The notes under the pieces were generated by a model. It did not search any database. It worked only from the letters and a program-made list of their open reading frames with translations, and was not told the origin of the DNA. Position numbers and translations under genes: made by a program. A stretch of 64,000 nucleotides of DNA from Embiotoca jacksoni. Lineage: Eukaryota > Chordata > Actinopteri > Embiotocidae. Where the stretch lies: NCBI GenBank assembly GCA_022577435.1, contig JAKOON010000023.1, positions 3,346,501 through 3,410,500 on the forward strand, read 5' to 3'. Positions within the stretch are counted from its first letter, which is position 1, and each line of letters opens with the position of its first letter. This document shows positions 12,837 to 25,399 of the stretch, piece by piece.

Positions 12837-12851
12837 AACTTCATAGAAGTT
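12837..12851 (-). promoter_or_regulatory. Constitutive decay element (CDE)-type RNA hairpin
   Basis: On the - strand (rc3h1 sense) the RNA reads AACUUC-UAU-GAAGUU: a perfect 6-bp stem closed by C-G with a Y-R-Y triloop. It matches the CDE consensus UUCYRYGAA bound by the Roquin ROQ domain. Whether this copy is transcribed and bound is inference. Confidence 0.5.
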
Positions 12852-13000
12852 AGGAGAACAAATGACGAGATAATCCCAATGGGGAGGCTTTTCGTTTGGC
12901 CAGATGAGAAGCGGCTGAGGAGGGAAACCTTAAAATCGCCTCGGTGTTGTGAAGTCCCAAGTTTTACACTCGTTCTCCCGACTCTTGAATCAGAAAGACG

Positions 13001-13002
<2 letters not shown>

Positions 13003-13041
<39 letters not shown>
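13003..13041 (+). repeat. (CT)n microsatellite
   Basis: About 39 bp of uninterrupted CT dinucleotides inside the probable rc3h1 3' UTR, a GA tract on the - strand. Confidence 0.95.
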
Positions 13042-13043
<2 letters not shown>

Positions 13044-13914
13044 CCTTCACTCAACAAAAAGCAACTGTTTTTGAGCGTGTTGTAAAAAAAAAAAAAATTT
13101 CCACAACAATTGGCAAAGGACTGAATTCAGCACGGGTCGGGAGCGAGAGGCATTGCAACCAAACCACGTCGGGATGGGTGGGGGGGGGGGGGAGGGGGGG
13201 GGAGGAGTCGCCGCACCACAACCAAGAGAAGCACGCAGTAGATTTCCCTTATAGAAAACACGGAAAGCTCGTTATCAAAAAGACTCTTGTTGCAATCTTT
13301 AAAACAGAATGCTCCAATTAAATATATAATATACCGCTTTCAAGTATGAAACAGGACATGTGATTTTGTTCATAAAATGCACGAATAAAAATCATACTTC
13401 TCGTGGCCGGTGAGGAAGTGCGTGTGGTGCAACACTTCTTTTCTTAAAACACCTCGCGCGTCCATTTTTTTTTTTTTTTTTTGCTGAATACGGGGGTGGA
13501 ATATTTGACTGCTTTTCCCTCCTCAGACGTCTGAATCTGGGCAACCTCTTTTTTTTTTTCTTTTTACGATTTTGGGGGGCGAGTAACCGAGCGACGGACT
13601 TCTGCCGTTTCCTGCCATACCTGTTGAAATCATCAGATTGGAAAGAGTTCCTCGGTGCACGTGGTGCGATGGCGCTGGGTAATCTGCTCCTCTGGATTTA
13701 ACCGTTAAAACTGCTTACACATCGAAACCCGAACGGGTGGGGGGGGGGTGGGGGGGGTAGGATCAAATACTTCCTAATAGTTTTGTGTTTGTAGAAGATG
13801 TCACTTTTGAATAAAGTTACAATACTACCGTCAACATCACCACCATTTTCTCTTCCCGATACATCTACTGCGAGCCTTGTTAATGTAATCCCAGTACAAA
13901 AAAAAAAAAAAACC

Positions 13915-13951
<37 letters not shown>

Positions 13952-14015
13952 CGCACGAGAAATGTTATCATATGCCCTGGTTTCCAGGCAAGGAAAGTCA
14001 TTAAAAAAAAGCTCA

Positions 14016-14024
14016 TTCACAGAA
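14016..14024 (-). promoter_or_regulatory. Second CDE-like motif, near the rc3h1 stop codon
   Basis: On the - strand reads UUC-UGU-GAA, again matching UUCYRYGAA. The flanks extend the stem only through wobble pairs and an A-U pair. It starts about 155 nt after the rc3h1 stop. Confidence 0.35.
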
Positions 14025-14118
14025 CAAAAAGAAAGAAAATTCATCACGGCAGATACTGCTCATCTTCTAAATAGAATGGGTGTATGTGTGCCTGTGCATG
14101 CTTTTCAATTGAGCATCT

Positions 14119-14132
14119 TGTGTGTGTGTGTA

Positions 14133-14175
<43 letters not shown>
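14119..14175 (+). repeat. (TG)n microsatellite
   Basis: TG dinucleotide array interrupted by TATGTATG, about 57 bp. On the rc3h1 strand it is a CA repeat starting a few bases after the stop codon. Confidence 0.95.
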
Positions 14176-14180
<5 letters not shown>

Positions 14181-17100
14181 CTAAGAGCAGGAATGGACAA
14201 CGCCATTCTTCTGCATCTCTGATCCAGCGGCACCGGGATCAGAACACAGGCTCAACGCAGACGTCTTATTTGTCAGTGACAGCATGGACCCGCCCACTGC
14301 ACTTTCTTGCAGACCGCTGGAGCCGTTTGACACCTCGCTGAATTAAGAACAGCCACAAAGATTCAAATGAGAACACGAAATACAGGGACCGGGTCATTCT
14401 AAATGATACAGCATGGAAATATATATATATATATATGTATATATAGCTTCATGTTGAAGTACGTTTATGCTCACCCAAGAGCCAGGGAGATTTCTTCCAG
14501 CTGCGTCTTGTGGTCTGGCTGTCCATTCTCTGCTGGCTTCATCTTGTACTGCTGAACATCATGGGCTACTTGGTTTTCCTGGTCCGCAAATGGAGAAAAT
14601 ATGCGTCATTGAAAAGACCCCCTGATGCATATTCTATTTTTGACAAAATGATGAGCTTATCTGAGCCACGTCAGTCATTTTTAAGACTTCAGTTGTTGAC
14701 CGAAACACCACAGCTGTTACTGTTGTGTGCGTGCATGCACGCACGCATCTGAACTGGTGTTAAAATGTATAAAAAAAAAAAAAATACGCTGTATGGTTGC
14801 ATTTTGTAGACTCCAACAAGGAGTGAGTTTGTTGTTGCATATTTATAATTTTCTTGTTTCGTCTCTTTATTTTGCTCACCGTGAGACTGAGAATTTTTTT
14901 TTTTTTTTTTGATCTATCTGTATATCTGTATGTGGTGGACGGACATTAAAGCTGGAGTTGAGCGGCCGAAGGGATTCTTAGAGAAACCTGCATATTCATG
15001 TGTATTGTGTGACAATACATTATTGAAAAGCCATTTTGTTGAGGACACAGTGGGATGTTGCCAAGTATCTCCTCCTCCAATCATCACCGGACTTTTTAAA
15101 ATCAATAAATACCCCCCCCCCCCCCCCTTATCCGAACTTCTTTCATTATACATAGTCAGACTGTCACAGCACCGCACACCCACCTACCATAGCCATTTCA
15201 CGGGTCCTCTTGCCAATCTCTCTCTCCACTTGGTGGAGCTCCAGACTTAGCTGTTCGCTGGAGACAGCGGTGGCACTAGCTCCCCCTGCTGGCCATTTGG
15301 GCTGTTGCTGCTGCGGGGCTACCGCTGCCTGGCCCTGGCTGGGCTGCACAGGCTGACCTGCCATTGCACTGGCCTCCCTCTGCAGGAGTAGAGAGTTACT
15401 GGCAGCCTGTAAAAGTGAGACAGGAAGTTGGGAGGGTGAGTGAGCAATCTCAAAATTGTTGGCAATAATCAGAAGAGACAGCACAACATGAAAAGCTTTT
15501 TTTTTTTTTTTTTTAATTGTTTTTATTAGACATTTCATTCTATTTTAAATATAATCTCCTCTGGGAATCTAAAAACAGCATTTACATTTGCTCAAATATC
15601 TTAAAATCGTAGAAATTGTAACATTTATAAAAATCCACGTTTGTACTTTCCAGACTTTTGTAGCAAATCTTAAATTTCAGAGATCACACACACCTCCATG
15701 CTGTGCATCTGGGTCTGCTGGGTGATCTGCTGGTTGACCTGCTGCAGCTCAATCTTCAACTGTTCTCTGTCTGCCATCGGTAGGCTGCGAGGGCAAAATA
15801 CGGAAAGAGCCGCTTCACAATCCTTCCAGGTGACAGTCTCATTTTTATACTTGTATTTACATTTTTTTTTTTTTTTTTTTGCCTGAAAAGCATGATTAGT
15901 ATTATCATAGGGATATTTTAAAAATGAACTGAAAAAAAAAAAACCCCGGGCTCACCGCTCACTGAAGTGTCCCTGAGAGGAGGAGGCAGTCTGGTGGGAG
16001 GGGTATGAAGCTCCACCCCATCCTCCATGGCTTCCATACGTGTACTCTGCTGTAACAAGGGGGCAAGATGGAAAACCCAAACATGGTTATGCCAAACTGG
16101 AATTATTAAATACCACGAGTATGTGAAATATTCCGTTCGGGAGGTCTCTGTGGACAGTCCAGATAAAACCAACATGTTAGCGGTGTTTTCTCTACCAGCA
16201 TTTAACAGTGGCAGTTTACCGCTGCTGAAGTACGATGGGACGGGAAAAGAGGAGAGGGATACGGTCTCATCTCTTCAGAAACTAATGTAATATTATTTGG
16301 CACTGCATACACCTCATATCCAGATCAGTTCAAAGACCTGTGAGTAAAGCATATAAACAACAACAAGAAACTTTGCGCTAAGCTGATAATGATAGCGCCA
16401 TGATTGTAACAACAGGCGACGTCAATGAAAATGCAAAAGCGATACATTTTTCACGATTATCATTTTCCAAAAAGGAAAAAAAAACAAAACAAATCTTGCC
16501 ATTCTATCTTGGAACAAAGACAATTGGTATTAAACAAGCACCGCATGTTTTCTTCTTCCTGGAGGCGGGGCTTATTGCACTGGAGAGCAACCCCGACGCA
16601 TGAAAACGGTCCATCTCAAAGATAACCGACAGATTCCCTCACAGAGATATTGGCGTTACATATAATTTGGACAAGATTCTCCTGAAGAAATGTTGTAAAT
16701 ATAATTATTTGGATATTGACAATGCAACGGTATGGTGATGCAAGTTACTCCTGGGAAAAAAAAAAAAGGGCCGTTGAGAATAATGAATGGCAGCTAGCAA
16801 GCTGTCAGCTTAAGAACAAGTGGATGCAAACGGCCGCTGCGGGTCGACGGTGGGCGACTGTGACACGAACACAAAACTAATAGCTTGTTCTTTCAAATCA
16901 TTTTCAGACGAGTTTAAAAAGACTGGCTGATCAAAAGAAGACTCGGGGGAGAGGCGGCTCTGTTGTGTGGCAGCAATGTTTTGGAAAGGAGAGCACAAAC
17001 TTTTCGACGTTTGAATATTAATTCCCAGTAAAAGTGTACTTTCCTCAAATCGTCATACATGCTACGTGTTAGCGAGACAGACATTTCTCCTGCGGATTAC

Positions 17101-20100
17101 AGTGCGCAAATGTACAGTATGTAGCCAACGGATACATCCAAACCTTCCGGGAGGAAGTGTTGTTTTTTTTTTTTAACACGAGTGAAAATAAAAAAAAATA
17201 ACATTTGCCCACACTCGTGCTTCACCTCCAGTGCTACAACTCCATCCCAGGGGAAACACTGTTTGCTTTATCTAAATAGGCTACTGTTCTACTTAAAAGA
17301 TATTTTTGTGTTTCAATAGTTTTTAGTACGTATATTGAGATCTCAGTCAAATTTTTTTTGTGGCCCTTAATTAACAGTGTTCATCAGTCATGAATGGGTT
17401 GTTATGCAGGTTTCTTACCTGGCATGGCCATGTGTTTAGAGTTTGGGTTCTGGGGAGCGGAGGCCAAAGCCTGCACAGGGCCAGCGGTCTGGTAGCCGGT
17501 CTTTGAGGTGCGGGAGATGGCACCAAAGCGTGATACAGTGGGCTGGGGGCCGAACGGGATAATAGGGTCATCGTCCTTTACTTCTGCACCCCTCCGGGGA
17601 GCCTCCAAAGATGGTTCCCTCAGACTTTTAGCCTCCACATTCTGACAGAGGGAGAGGGAAGGGTAAAGAGAGGAGGGGTTATGGATATGGAGAGATAGGA
17701 AAAAAAACCAAGGAAAACAAGGAAAGGCAGATTACACATGTTCTTCGGTCACTTGATATAGTGGAACAAATATTGTTCTTGTTAGTAGGACAGTGTAAAG
17801 ATGAACAAAAAGTCCACATCAGTGTACTGATCGATTAAACACACAATCAAATAGCATAATATCTTGTCTTGATTAACATTCTAATTATTCACCCTATTAC
17901 TGTACATTGATCATTCATTCAAGAATCTGTCAATTCTAAACGTTATCCATCTGAACTTACCATCATCTCCATGGTACCAGGAACCATAACATCTTTGGGT
18001 TTGGCGTCCTTTGTTCCAATGTACGAGCCAATAGTTTCACAGGACCAGGGAGAGTATTGCCCTGCATAGTCAGGCTCTCTGCATTTTCCGATAGTTTTGG
18101 AGCTCTCGTCACCATACTGCAAACACAGAACATGCCGTCACTAATACTTGCATATATTTGCAACCACCATATCTCTTCACGGTTAAAATCATGATATTAG
18201 ATGTGTCAAATGTTACAGTTTAATGTGTGCGTGTGTGTGTGTGTGTGATCTGAAATAGTATTAGAGGCATATGATATAATGACTTTGTGCTAACCTCAGG
18301 AGGGTAGTCACTGGGGAAGGGATGCGAAAGAGTAGGGGAGGCAGCGAACGGCGGAGGGGAGATGACCTTCCTTTCCTCCAGCTGGGTTAACAGCTCCTGC
18401 CGACGTCGGTGCAGGTAGTCCAGGCTGGGCTGTGGACCACCATATGATGGCCCCTAAGACACACAGACAGAAATATCACTGCTGACCTGTCGGCAGTCAT
18501 CTTATTCGTATCAAGTGTGACCACACAAAGAGATAAACGCAAAAAGCATAAACGAGCAGACTCACCCTGACATAAGTCCTCATAGGTGGAGGTTGGGCGC
18601 CTGGTTGATAGTAGCCATCTGGTGCGTATCTATCCCGGGCGCTGGGCTCCTGGTGGTAGAGTGAGCTGGCCTGTCCTGCTGATGGTGGGGGAACATCCAG
18701 AGGTGCTGGACTCATTCTGACCAGGCCATCCCTCTGAGATGGGTAAGGCTGCGGGGGAGGTGGCGGGCCAGTGTAGGTCCCATGGCGACCTCTGTCATAG
18801 TGTGGGGGGTGAGGATAGGAGAAGGGTGGGCCAGAGTGAGGGGCCTGATATGGGCGCTCTGGAGGGCCGTAGCCAGGGTAAGGGTCCTGGTAAGGAGGTC
18901 CTGACTCACTGGGAGGAGGAGGATTACGGATGTAATCCCGAGGAACATACTGTGGTGGCTGTTGGTAGGGGTACCCTGAGAAATAAATGGCAGACTATTA
19001 TTAAAATATCTTATATTTTAATAATATAAAGTAAAATAGATTTTTTTTTTCCCCCATCTGTCACACACATAGAAGTATGCGTTATTAAATTTAGTTGATC
19101 CTTACCTGCGGTGTATTGTGGGGGCTCATACTGAGAGGCAGAATGTGGAGGGCGAGTGTCGTAGCACATCTCAGGGAGTTGCGGCTGTGGGTACACTGGT
19201 GACCCTCTGGCTACCACAGGCATGTGCTTCACCCCAGAGAGGTGGTCTGCTGGCATCCTTGGGTGGGCCATGGCATGAGGTGGCAGAGGCATTCCGGATT
19301 TGGGCACAGGGTCCAGGCTACAAGAATACATTTGGCTAAATTAATTTTGCAGGATTTAAAGGATCTATCTTGCCCTGCTCTCTTAAAACATACTGTAGAT
19401 AATTTCACTGATTTGCCTTGACCACTGAACAAGAGAAAAGGACATCATTTCAATCAGAAAAAAAATAAAATAAATTGACCTCCATGATACACTGTCGCCT
19501 GCTCCTCAGCTGCTACCTAAATTCATTTCCATGAAAATATTATACTCACATATCAGGTGGTGATCCTGGGCCACTGGGAGTCCCTCCATCCATCTTGCCA
19601 GGTTTACGCAACAGTTCATATGAGACTGTGTCTGTGCCACGGGCAATGAGCTGGGGCAAAGAGGGTCCGCCGCTCCCATTGGTGAGGGGTGAAGGCTTCC
19701 GGGTCACTGCTACATCAAGAGGAAGGCCCTCGTCTGCCAAGAGCCCTCCTGAGCCAGGAAGGCGAGCTGCCAGGCGCTTATTCATTTTGCGATACCTGAA
19801 AAATATGAAATACATTACAAAATGCGTCAGAAACACTGTGGTGATTGTGGATAGATGTGAAGAGAAGCTGAAATATCTAATATATATATATATATAAAAT
19901 AAAAAAAGACATTTCTTCATGTTGATATTTGTTCGACTCACTTCTCCAGTTCTTCCTGAGAGTGGGCAAAGGTGCAACTGGCTCCACGAGGACAGCCTCC
20001 CTTCTGCTTCATGTCGCGACACATGTATGTCTTGTACTTGCTGTGCTGAGGAGGCTTAAGAGAGAAAGAAAACTTAACTTTTTCTGTATGATAAAAATGG

Positions 20101-23100
20101 TAAAAAGCCAACTCATGCAAGTTGCATGGCATAACAAAATGCAAATCAACCTGTTCAACACTCAAAACTGTTGATAATATACAATACAATTAGAGTTGAT
20201 GCCGATAAAATGAGCTGTCATGTCATTTACTAAATACCTCCGAATTTAAATATACAGGTGTTTGCAAAATAACAGAAAAAAAACAACATCAAGTCTTATT
20301 CTGATGTGCTGGGCCCCCACGAGCATTCAGAATATATTTCTACAAGTCTCTGGAACAATACTGGAGGAATCAAAACTCTTTCTTCATCTTTTTGGGGTTC
20401 AATTTGAAACACTGACCTGTTGAGGATCAGCTCCTTTCTTGCTGTGGTTCTGGATGAAGTCCACCAGGCCATGTACCACAGTTTTCACTGCTACCAACCC
20501 CTTCTCAAGCTGCTCCCATGTAGGAGAAGGAGCATCTAGGGAAAGAAACGTATGATTAAAACTCAATGGTCACATTTCGGATTTCCACATTTACATTGCA
20601 TGTAATAGACCTCCCACTAACGTCACTACGAAACCATTAATCCTGAAATTGGCTTGTTTCTTACCAGGACTGGGGTCGATGTTGGCCAGTAGCTCCAGGT
20701 GGGGCCGCAGCCTGTTGAGGTTGGCTGGATCTCCAGTCCTTTGCAGTGCAATCGTCAGCTCCTGAACACTCTGAGCAAAAGATGCTGGGGTCTGCAGCTG
20801 TGCAGGAAGCATTAAAAACAACAGGGCGTAAATGTTCTGGTGGTTTCATGGCAGACAGACTTTCACGCGTTACAAAAAGTGTTGTTTTGACATATGGAGC
20901 TAACAAGCGTGTAGCAGAACACACAAATCATTCAAGCGTGTACTGGATAAGTTTTGTTTTTACTTCACTCACCTTGTCTATGATAGACTGCATGTGTGAC
21001 TTGTGAGACTGATCTCCATACAACAGAGAGGACCACTGGTCAGGAGCAATGCGCAATCCACCTTCCATGGCGATCTGAACAATCTGAGAGTCGTGCTCAC
21101 GTCGCAGAGCCTCGTAAGTACGGAACTCCTCTTTCAGCTGCATCAGGGAGGAATCTTCATCCCGTTTGGTGACCTGAGATCCACAGAAGAAGTGACTTAA
21201 ATTGTCTTTTCTGTCAAGCTTCTACCATAGAAAGCATTTATTACATTAATAAAGTTCACATTCATCACAGCAGTGAATTAACAATGGGTTGTTTTTTTTT
21301 AATATATAAACATATACATCTGTACAGACAAAGTTACACAAATGGGCCCCACAATGAAGTAGCATCACATGACCAGAGATATTCTTTACAGACATCCAAA
21401 CAAATTTTTAAAAAAGTCTCGGGGACCAACCTTGAAGCATGAGGCCCTGTAGAGGAGCTGCACCACATGGCCTATGCTTGTTTTAGAGGCCTGAGGGAAG
21501 CGTGGCTCAAGCCTCTGGACTACAAAGAGAACCAACACCTTCCTGGACAGAGCAGAACCATCCTCTAGGGCAAGGAGGACCAACTTTAGAGCTTCCTCCT
21601 GCATTGCTGTGGGAGGAAAAACATAAACATAAAAACCATGAGTAACAGCTGGCTGTCAAAAAGCCCCAGAATTGAACATATATTGAGAATACTGCCATGG
21701 TGGTGCCACTTTGCAGATAATGGAAAAGCATCTACCCGGGCCAAGAAACTGACATCCACGCGCACGGACAGCGGCCCACAGATTGGAGGAGAGCTGCTGT
21801 GGATTCTGGTGCTGCAAGATGAGTTCGGTGACGGTTCGCTCTCCCAGAGAGCGGGCAGCTCTCATGGCTCGAACACGGCCCTCTTCCTCCACCAGCTGGC
21901 AGTGGACCAGAGTTACCAGTTTCCTCTGCATGGGTCGACTCAGCATGCTCTGGGCCGTGCTGCTAAGGCCCACACCTGGTAAGAAATGAGGGAGGACAAG
22001 TATTACATACCACTGTACCATATATATATTTTTTTTTTTTATCAGTCCAGCAAACCTACTTACTAGAAACCCCTGCAGAATACAATCTTTTCAATAATTT
22101 AAACCAATAGCTCTCTAAAAAAAAGGTTTGGCCAATGAGCATGACTAAAACTATTAAACATGAAAAGCGGAAGCTGCCAATGTTAAAATAACATATCAAT
22201 GAGTTGATGCTATATTCTGCAGACTTGCACTAATCTGCAGCAGAATGTCTGACAGGACCAATGTGACACAGTGAGAAGGAGGGTGCTATAAACTAAAAAA
22301 AAAAAAAAAAAAAAAAAAAAATGAAGTCACGCATGTTTACTGGGATTGCAGATGGTTATTTTCCGATCAACATTCGGAATTTTAACAACCATGTATATAT
22401 CTAAACATGTAAAGCTGGTGCATGTCGTCTTCAAATTCATCTGCTGAAGGGGAGAACTTTCTCCGGCTGATTGTAAATCTATTTTAAAGATCAACTCACA
22501 CAAGTATGACGTGGAAACTTGAAGCCCCCGGGGTACATACATCAAGGGTGGATTTTACAGTGACGTAAGAAACAGTCCAGCACTTTAACTTCAGAAATAA
22601 AATGTATTTGCATTTTTGTAAATTCTGGTATTTTAAATAAGTGAAAAGGTATAGATGTCTTTTTTTTTTTTTTTTTTTTTTTTTCTTAATACAAGACTGA
22701 AATTCTTTCCTGGAAAAAACATCCGACACAAATGCTAGTTATGCTAAATTCACACAACTTAAATCAGTGAAGGACAGTTCAAACTTCATGAATCAAAACA
22801 CAAGCTAATGTTTTAAGTGCCGGCCCCAGTTAAAATCAGTGACAACATTTTTCCCAACTTTGTTTTCTACTCTTTTCTTGTTCCCAGCCTATCAACACGA
22901 GGAAACACAAACTCATACAGTACTTTGCAAAAAAGAACAACTCCACATGCATTAAGTCACATGGCAACAATATTTTCACATCTTGAAGCAGTTGAATGCC
23001 AAGAAGATTGTACATTGAACTCTCCTTGTTGAAATTTGTCTCCAGAGTTGATCATAACGGAGGATTAGAAAAATGGTCAAAGTAACCAGCGCGTGTTTGT

Positions 23101-25399
23101 TCAAGTACCTCGCGTGTTGCTGAGGGGTTTGAGGTAGAGGGCCAGCTCCTCCACACACTGCCTGGCCTCCTCATAATGCTGTGTGTCCTCTGGACTGGTA
23201 ATCAAGGCAACTGGCTGAGCCTTAGGAACCTGGAGCAGGACACGGAAGAGGAAATATTTAGGACAACCGATAGCAACAGCTGAAAGCTTTTAGTACAATT
23301 ATGTCTCAACAGCGCTGTAGTGGGTTTAGTGGAACCACCAGTTTCCTTTTCATTTATCTAATGCAGCAGCTAACACTGCTCAACACGGCTGTGTGCAAAT
23401 TATTAACATACCAAATCAATACCTTTTAATATGGGACAATACTGCAGCGTGTATCCTCACTGACTACGTGGAATTGTATGGTGAAATGCATTAAAATTAA
23501 CATCTACAAACACTCAGAAGCACATATTACATACTGAAACAGTCATAATGTTTGAATAAAATTCATCTTCCATTAATATTGTTGTGTCAAGTATAATAAA
23601 ACATCATGAATGTGTCATGAAGCTATTTTTTAGAACTCTTCTGTACAAATAAGTGATTTTCCTGTAATCTTTACACAAGTATGGTCCCCTGATATATTTT
23701 CCACTGGGCCATAATTACATATATCAGAGCAAAGAAATATGACTTATAATAAATGACTTTGACAATCAGGAACCATTGTATCCCACTAAGGGTTTATGCT
23801 CCATTTTCTGCATAAAAGTCATGGCTTGGTGAACAGTACCGATCTTGTTATATAGTGATAGTTATCTCCATTTAAAACAGAGCTTAAACAAAAAAAGGAG
23901 AGACGCATATTAAGTCATTTTTGTATTTACGTATATAGACCCATGACGGCCATACAACTTCTATCAGGCAATGACTGAATTCATTAACCCACGGCATCCA
24001 ATGAAGCTTTCAAAATAACTTTACCATTTTCAATACAATACGTATTTCGTGTTGATATGGACCCTGCAGCTCTGGAGCATTTCATAATAAAAAAAAGTCC
24101 CATGTTACTTAAAAGTATTGGTTATGATAACATAACCAGGGATGTTACAAGAACAGATACTGCACAATAGAGGCTGAATGTACGGTATATACTTGACAAT
24201 AAACAACATGTGGAATGGCAGCAGCAAAAGCAGGTACAGTAACAAGTCCGCTGAAACTTGTGTGGGGGTGGAGAGGGAGGGAGGGGGGTTGTTACAGAGA
24301 AGAGCCAACTGTGCAAAAAACATCACCCAAGTTTTAAACGATTAGTAAACACCTATAACTTATCTAAGCACCTCAAACACAGGCCCTCCCAATCTGCGCA
24401 CATTAGTAGGCTACTGTCACTACAATTCTGTCTCTCAACTATAATATACGTGTGCGTGTTAGCACACTACGTGTGCAACAGTTTTTTTTTTTTTTAAATT
24501 AAGAGTTTATGCTGAAATATCGTCATTGGATTGATATTCAGTTTTGATATTGAGGATGGTGGAATTTTAACAGTACTAATGCTAACTACCAACACGCATA
24601 TCTACCTGGGAATGCTTTTTTGACAAGACGCTGTACCATTTTAACCTGCGTTAGCACAGAAATGTGCCCATTCACATAAGAGATAAGACATCCCAACCGT
24701 GCCTGTATCTTACACTTGAGGGTTACAGTCTATGCACTGAGGTTATCCATCACTGCTCTAAACTAGGAAACTCCATCAACTAAGTTAAAACATTATGAGC
24801 TGTATCTCACCCTATTGGTGAAAAACCACTTCAGAGAAATGCAGCTGTGCTAATTGTGCCAGCATTCAGTGAACCAACATAATTAAAATCATTGCTCAAT
24901 GACTGGAGTGTGACTCATAAAGGCTCCCAGCCACGCGCATCATGTAACAACCCATGTGTAACACACTAATAAATAATCAGTGATTACAGACAACATTTTT
25001 CCAGATAGGGATGGTACCTTGAAATGTCCTAAGACTCAAACGCATCCAGGAGCCGTTTCTCTTACCACAAGTTGGTGTCAACAAGGGCTCCACGCAGACG
25101 ACGCAAACTGGAAACTCCGTACAGTTGTTCGGAAATGTATGGCAAACACACACAGACACGCATCTTACCTGGCCTCCCACCAGCTGCAAAAGGGCCGTGT
25201 TGACAGGTAGCTGCTCGATGTCTGTGCTGATGGCCGTCTGGTCAAAGGGACAGGCCTTTCGGTGCAACTTGTTCAGGCACATCTTGCAGACAGTGTGTCC
25301 ACAGCCCAAACTAATGGGCCGGCGAACAGTCTCCTCAAATGTCTGTGTGCAGATTGGGCACAGCAGGAACTCTGTCCATTGTGGTGCTTGCACTGGCAT
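14181..25399 (-). CDS. rc3h1: Roquin-1 (RING, ROQ and CCCH zinc-finger RNA-binding protein)
   Basis: Roquin-1 binds stem-loops in 3' UTRs and recruits the CCR4-NOT deadenylase, repressing immune and developmental mRNAs; it acts in P-bodies and stress granules. Nineteen coding exons (- strand, 5' to 3'): 25169-25399, 23109-23229, 21736-21975, 21431-21606, 20973-21173, 20665-20797, 20417-20535, 19942-20054, 19550-19795, 19106-19317, 18566-18975, 18295-18453, 17961-18116, 17419-17641, 15956-16049, 15694-15784, 15188-15406, 14475-14578, 14181-14337. The total is 3405 nt or 1134 aa, essentially the mammalian RC3H1 length. The RING finger spans about residues 14-54 (CPIC..HTVCKMC..CPFDQ), then the ROQ domain about 85-400 (MQRKLVTLVHCQLVEEEGR, ASKTSIGHVVQLLYRASCF). 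The CCCH finger is Cys419-Cys428-Cys434-His438. A Pro/Gln-rich region follows, then QYSPWSC and IGSYIGTKDAKPKDV, and a C-terminal coiled coil (SSEQLSLELHQVEREIGK). RC3H1 is preferred over RC3H2 because of MPVQAPQW, PICTQTF and the tail. The a/b paralogue is undetermined. Confidence 0.97.

Larger units (their letters stand above)
9760..14180 (-). other. rc3h1: Probable long 3' UTR of rc3h1
   Basis: About 4.4 kb downstream of the rc3h1 stop on the - strand, with no supported coding exon. Candidate polyadenylation signals on the - strand (TTTATT on +) occur at 9766-9771 and at several sites further in. Roquin-1 mRNAs have long 3' UTRs in mammals, which agrees. The segment is unusually rich in A, T, G and C homopolymers plus (CT)n at 13003-13041 and (TG)n at 14119-14175, and carries two Roquin-type hairpin motifs (see findings). 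The true 3' end is inferred. Confidence 0.55.

Noticed and set aside
13798..14341. + strand open frames at the 3' end of rc3h1
   Set aside because: Shadow of poly-A and TG repeat DNA and of the last rc3h1 exon.
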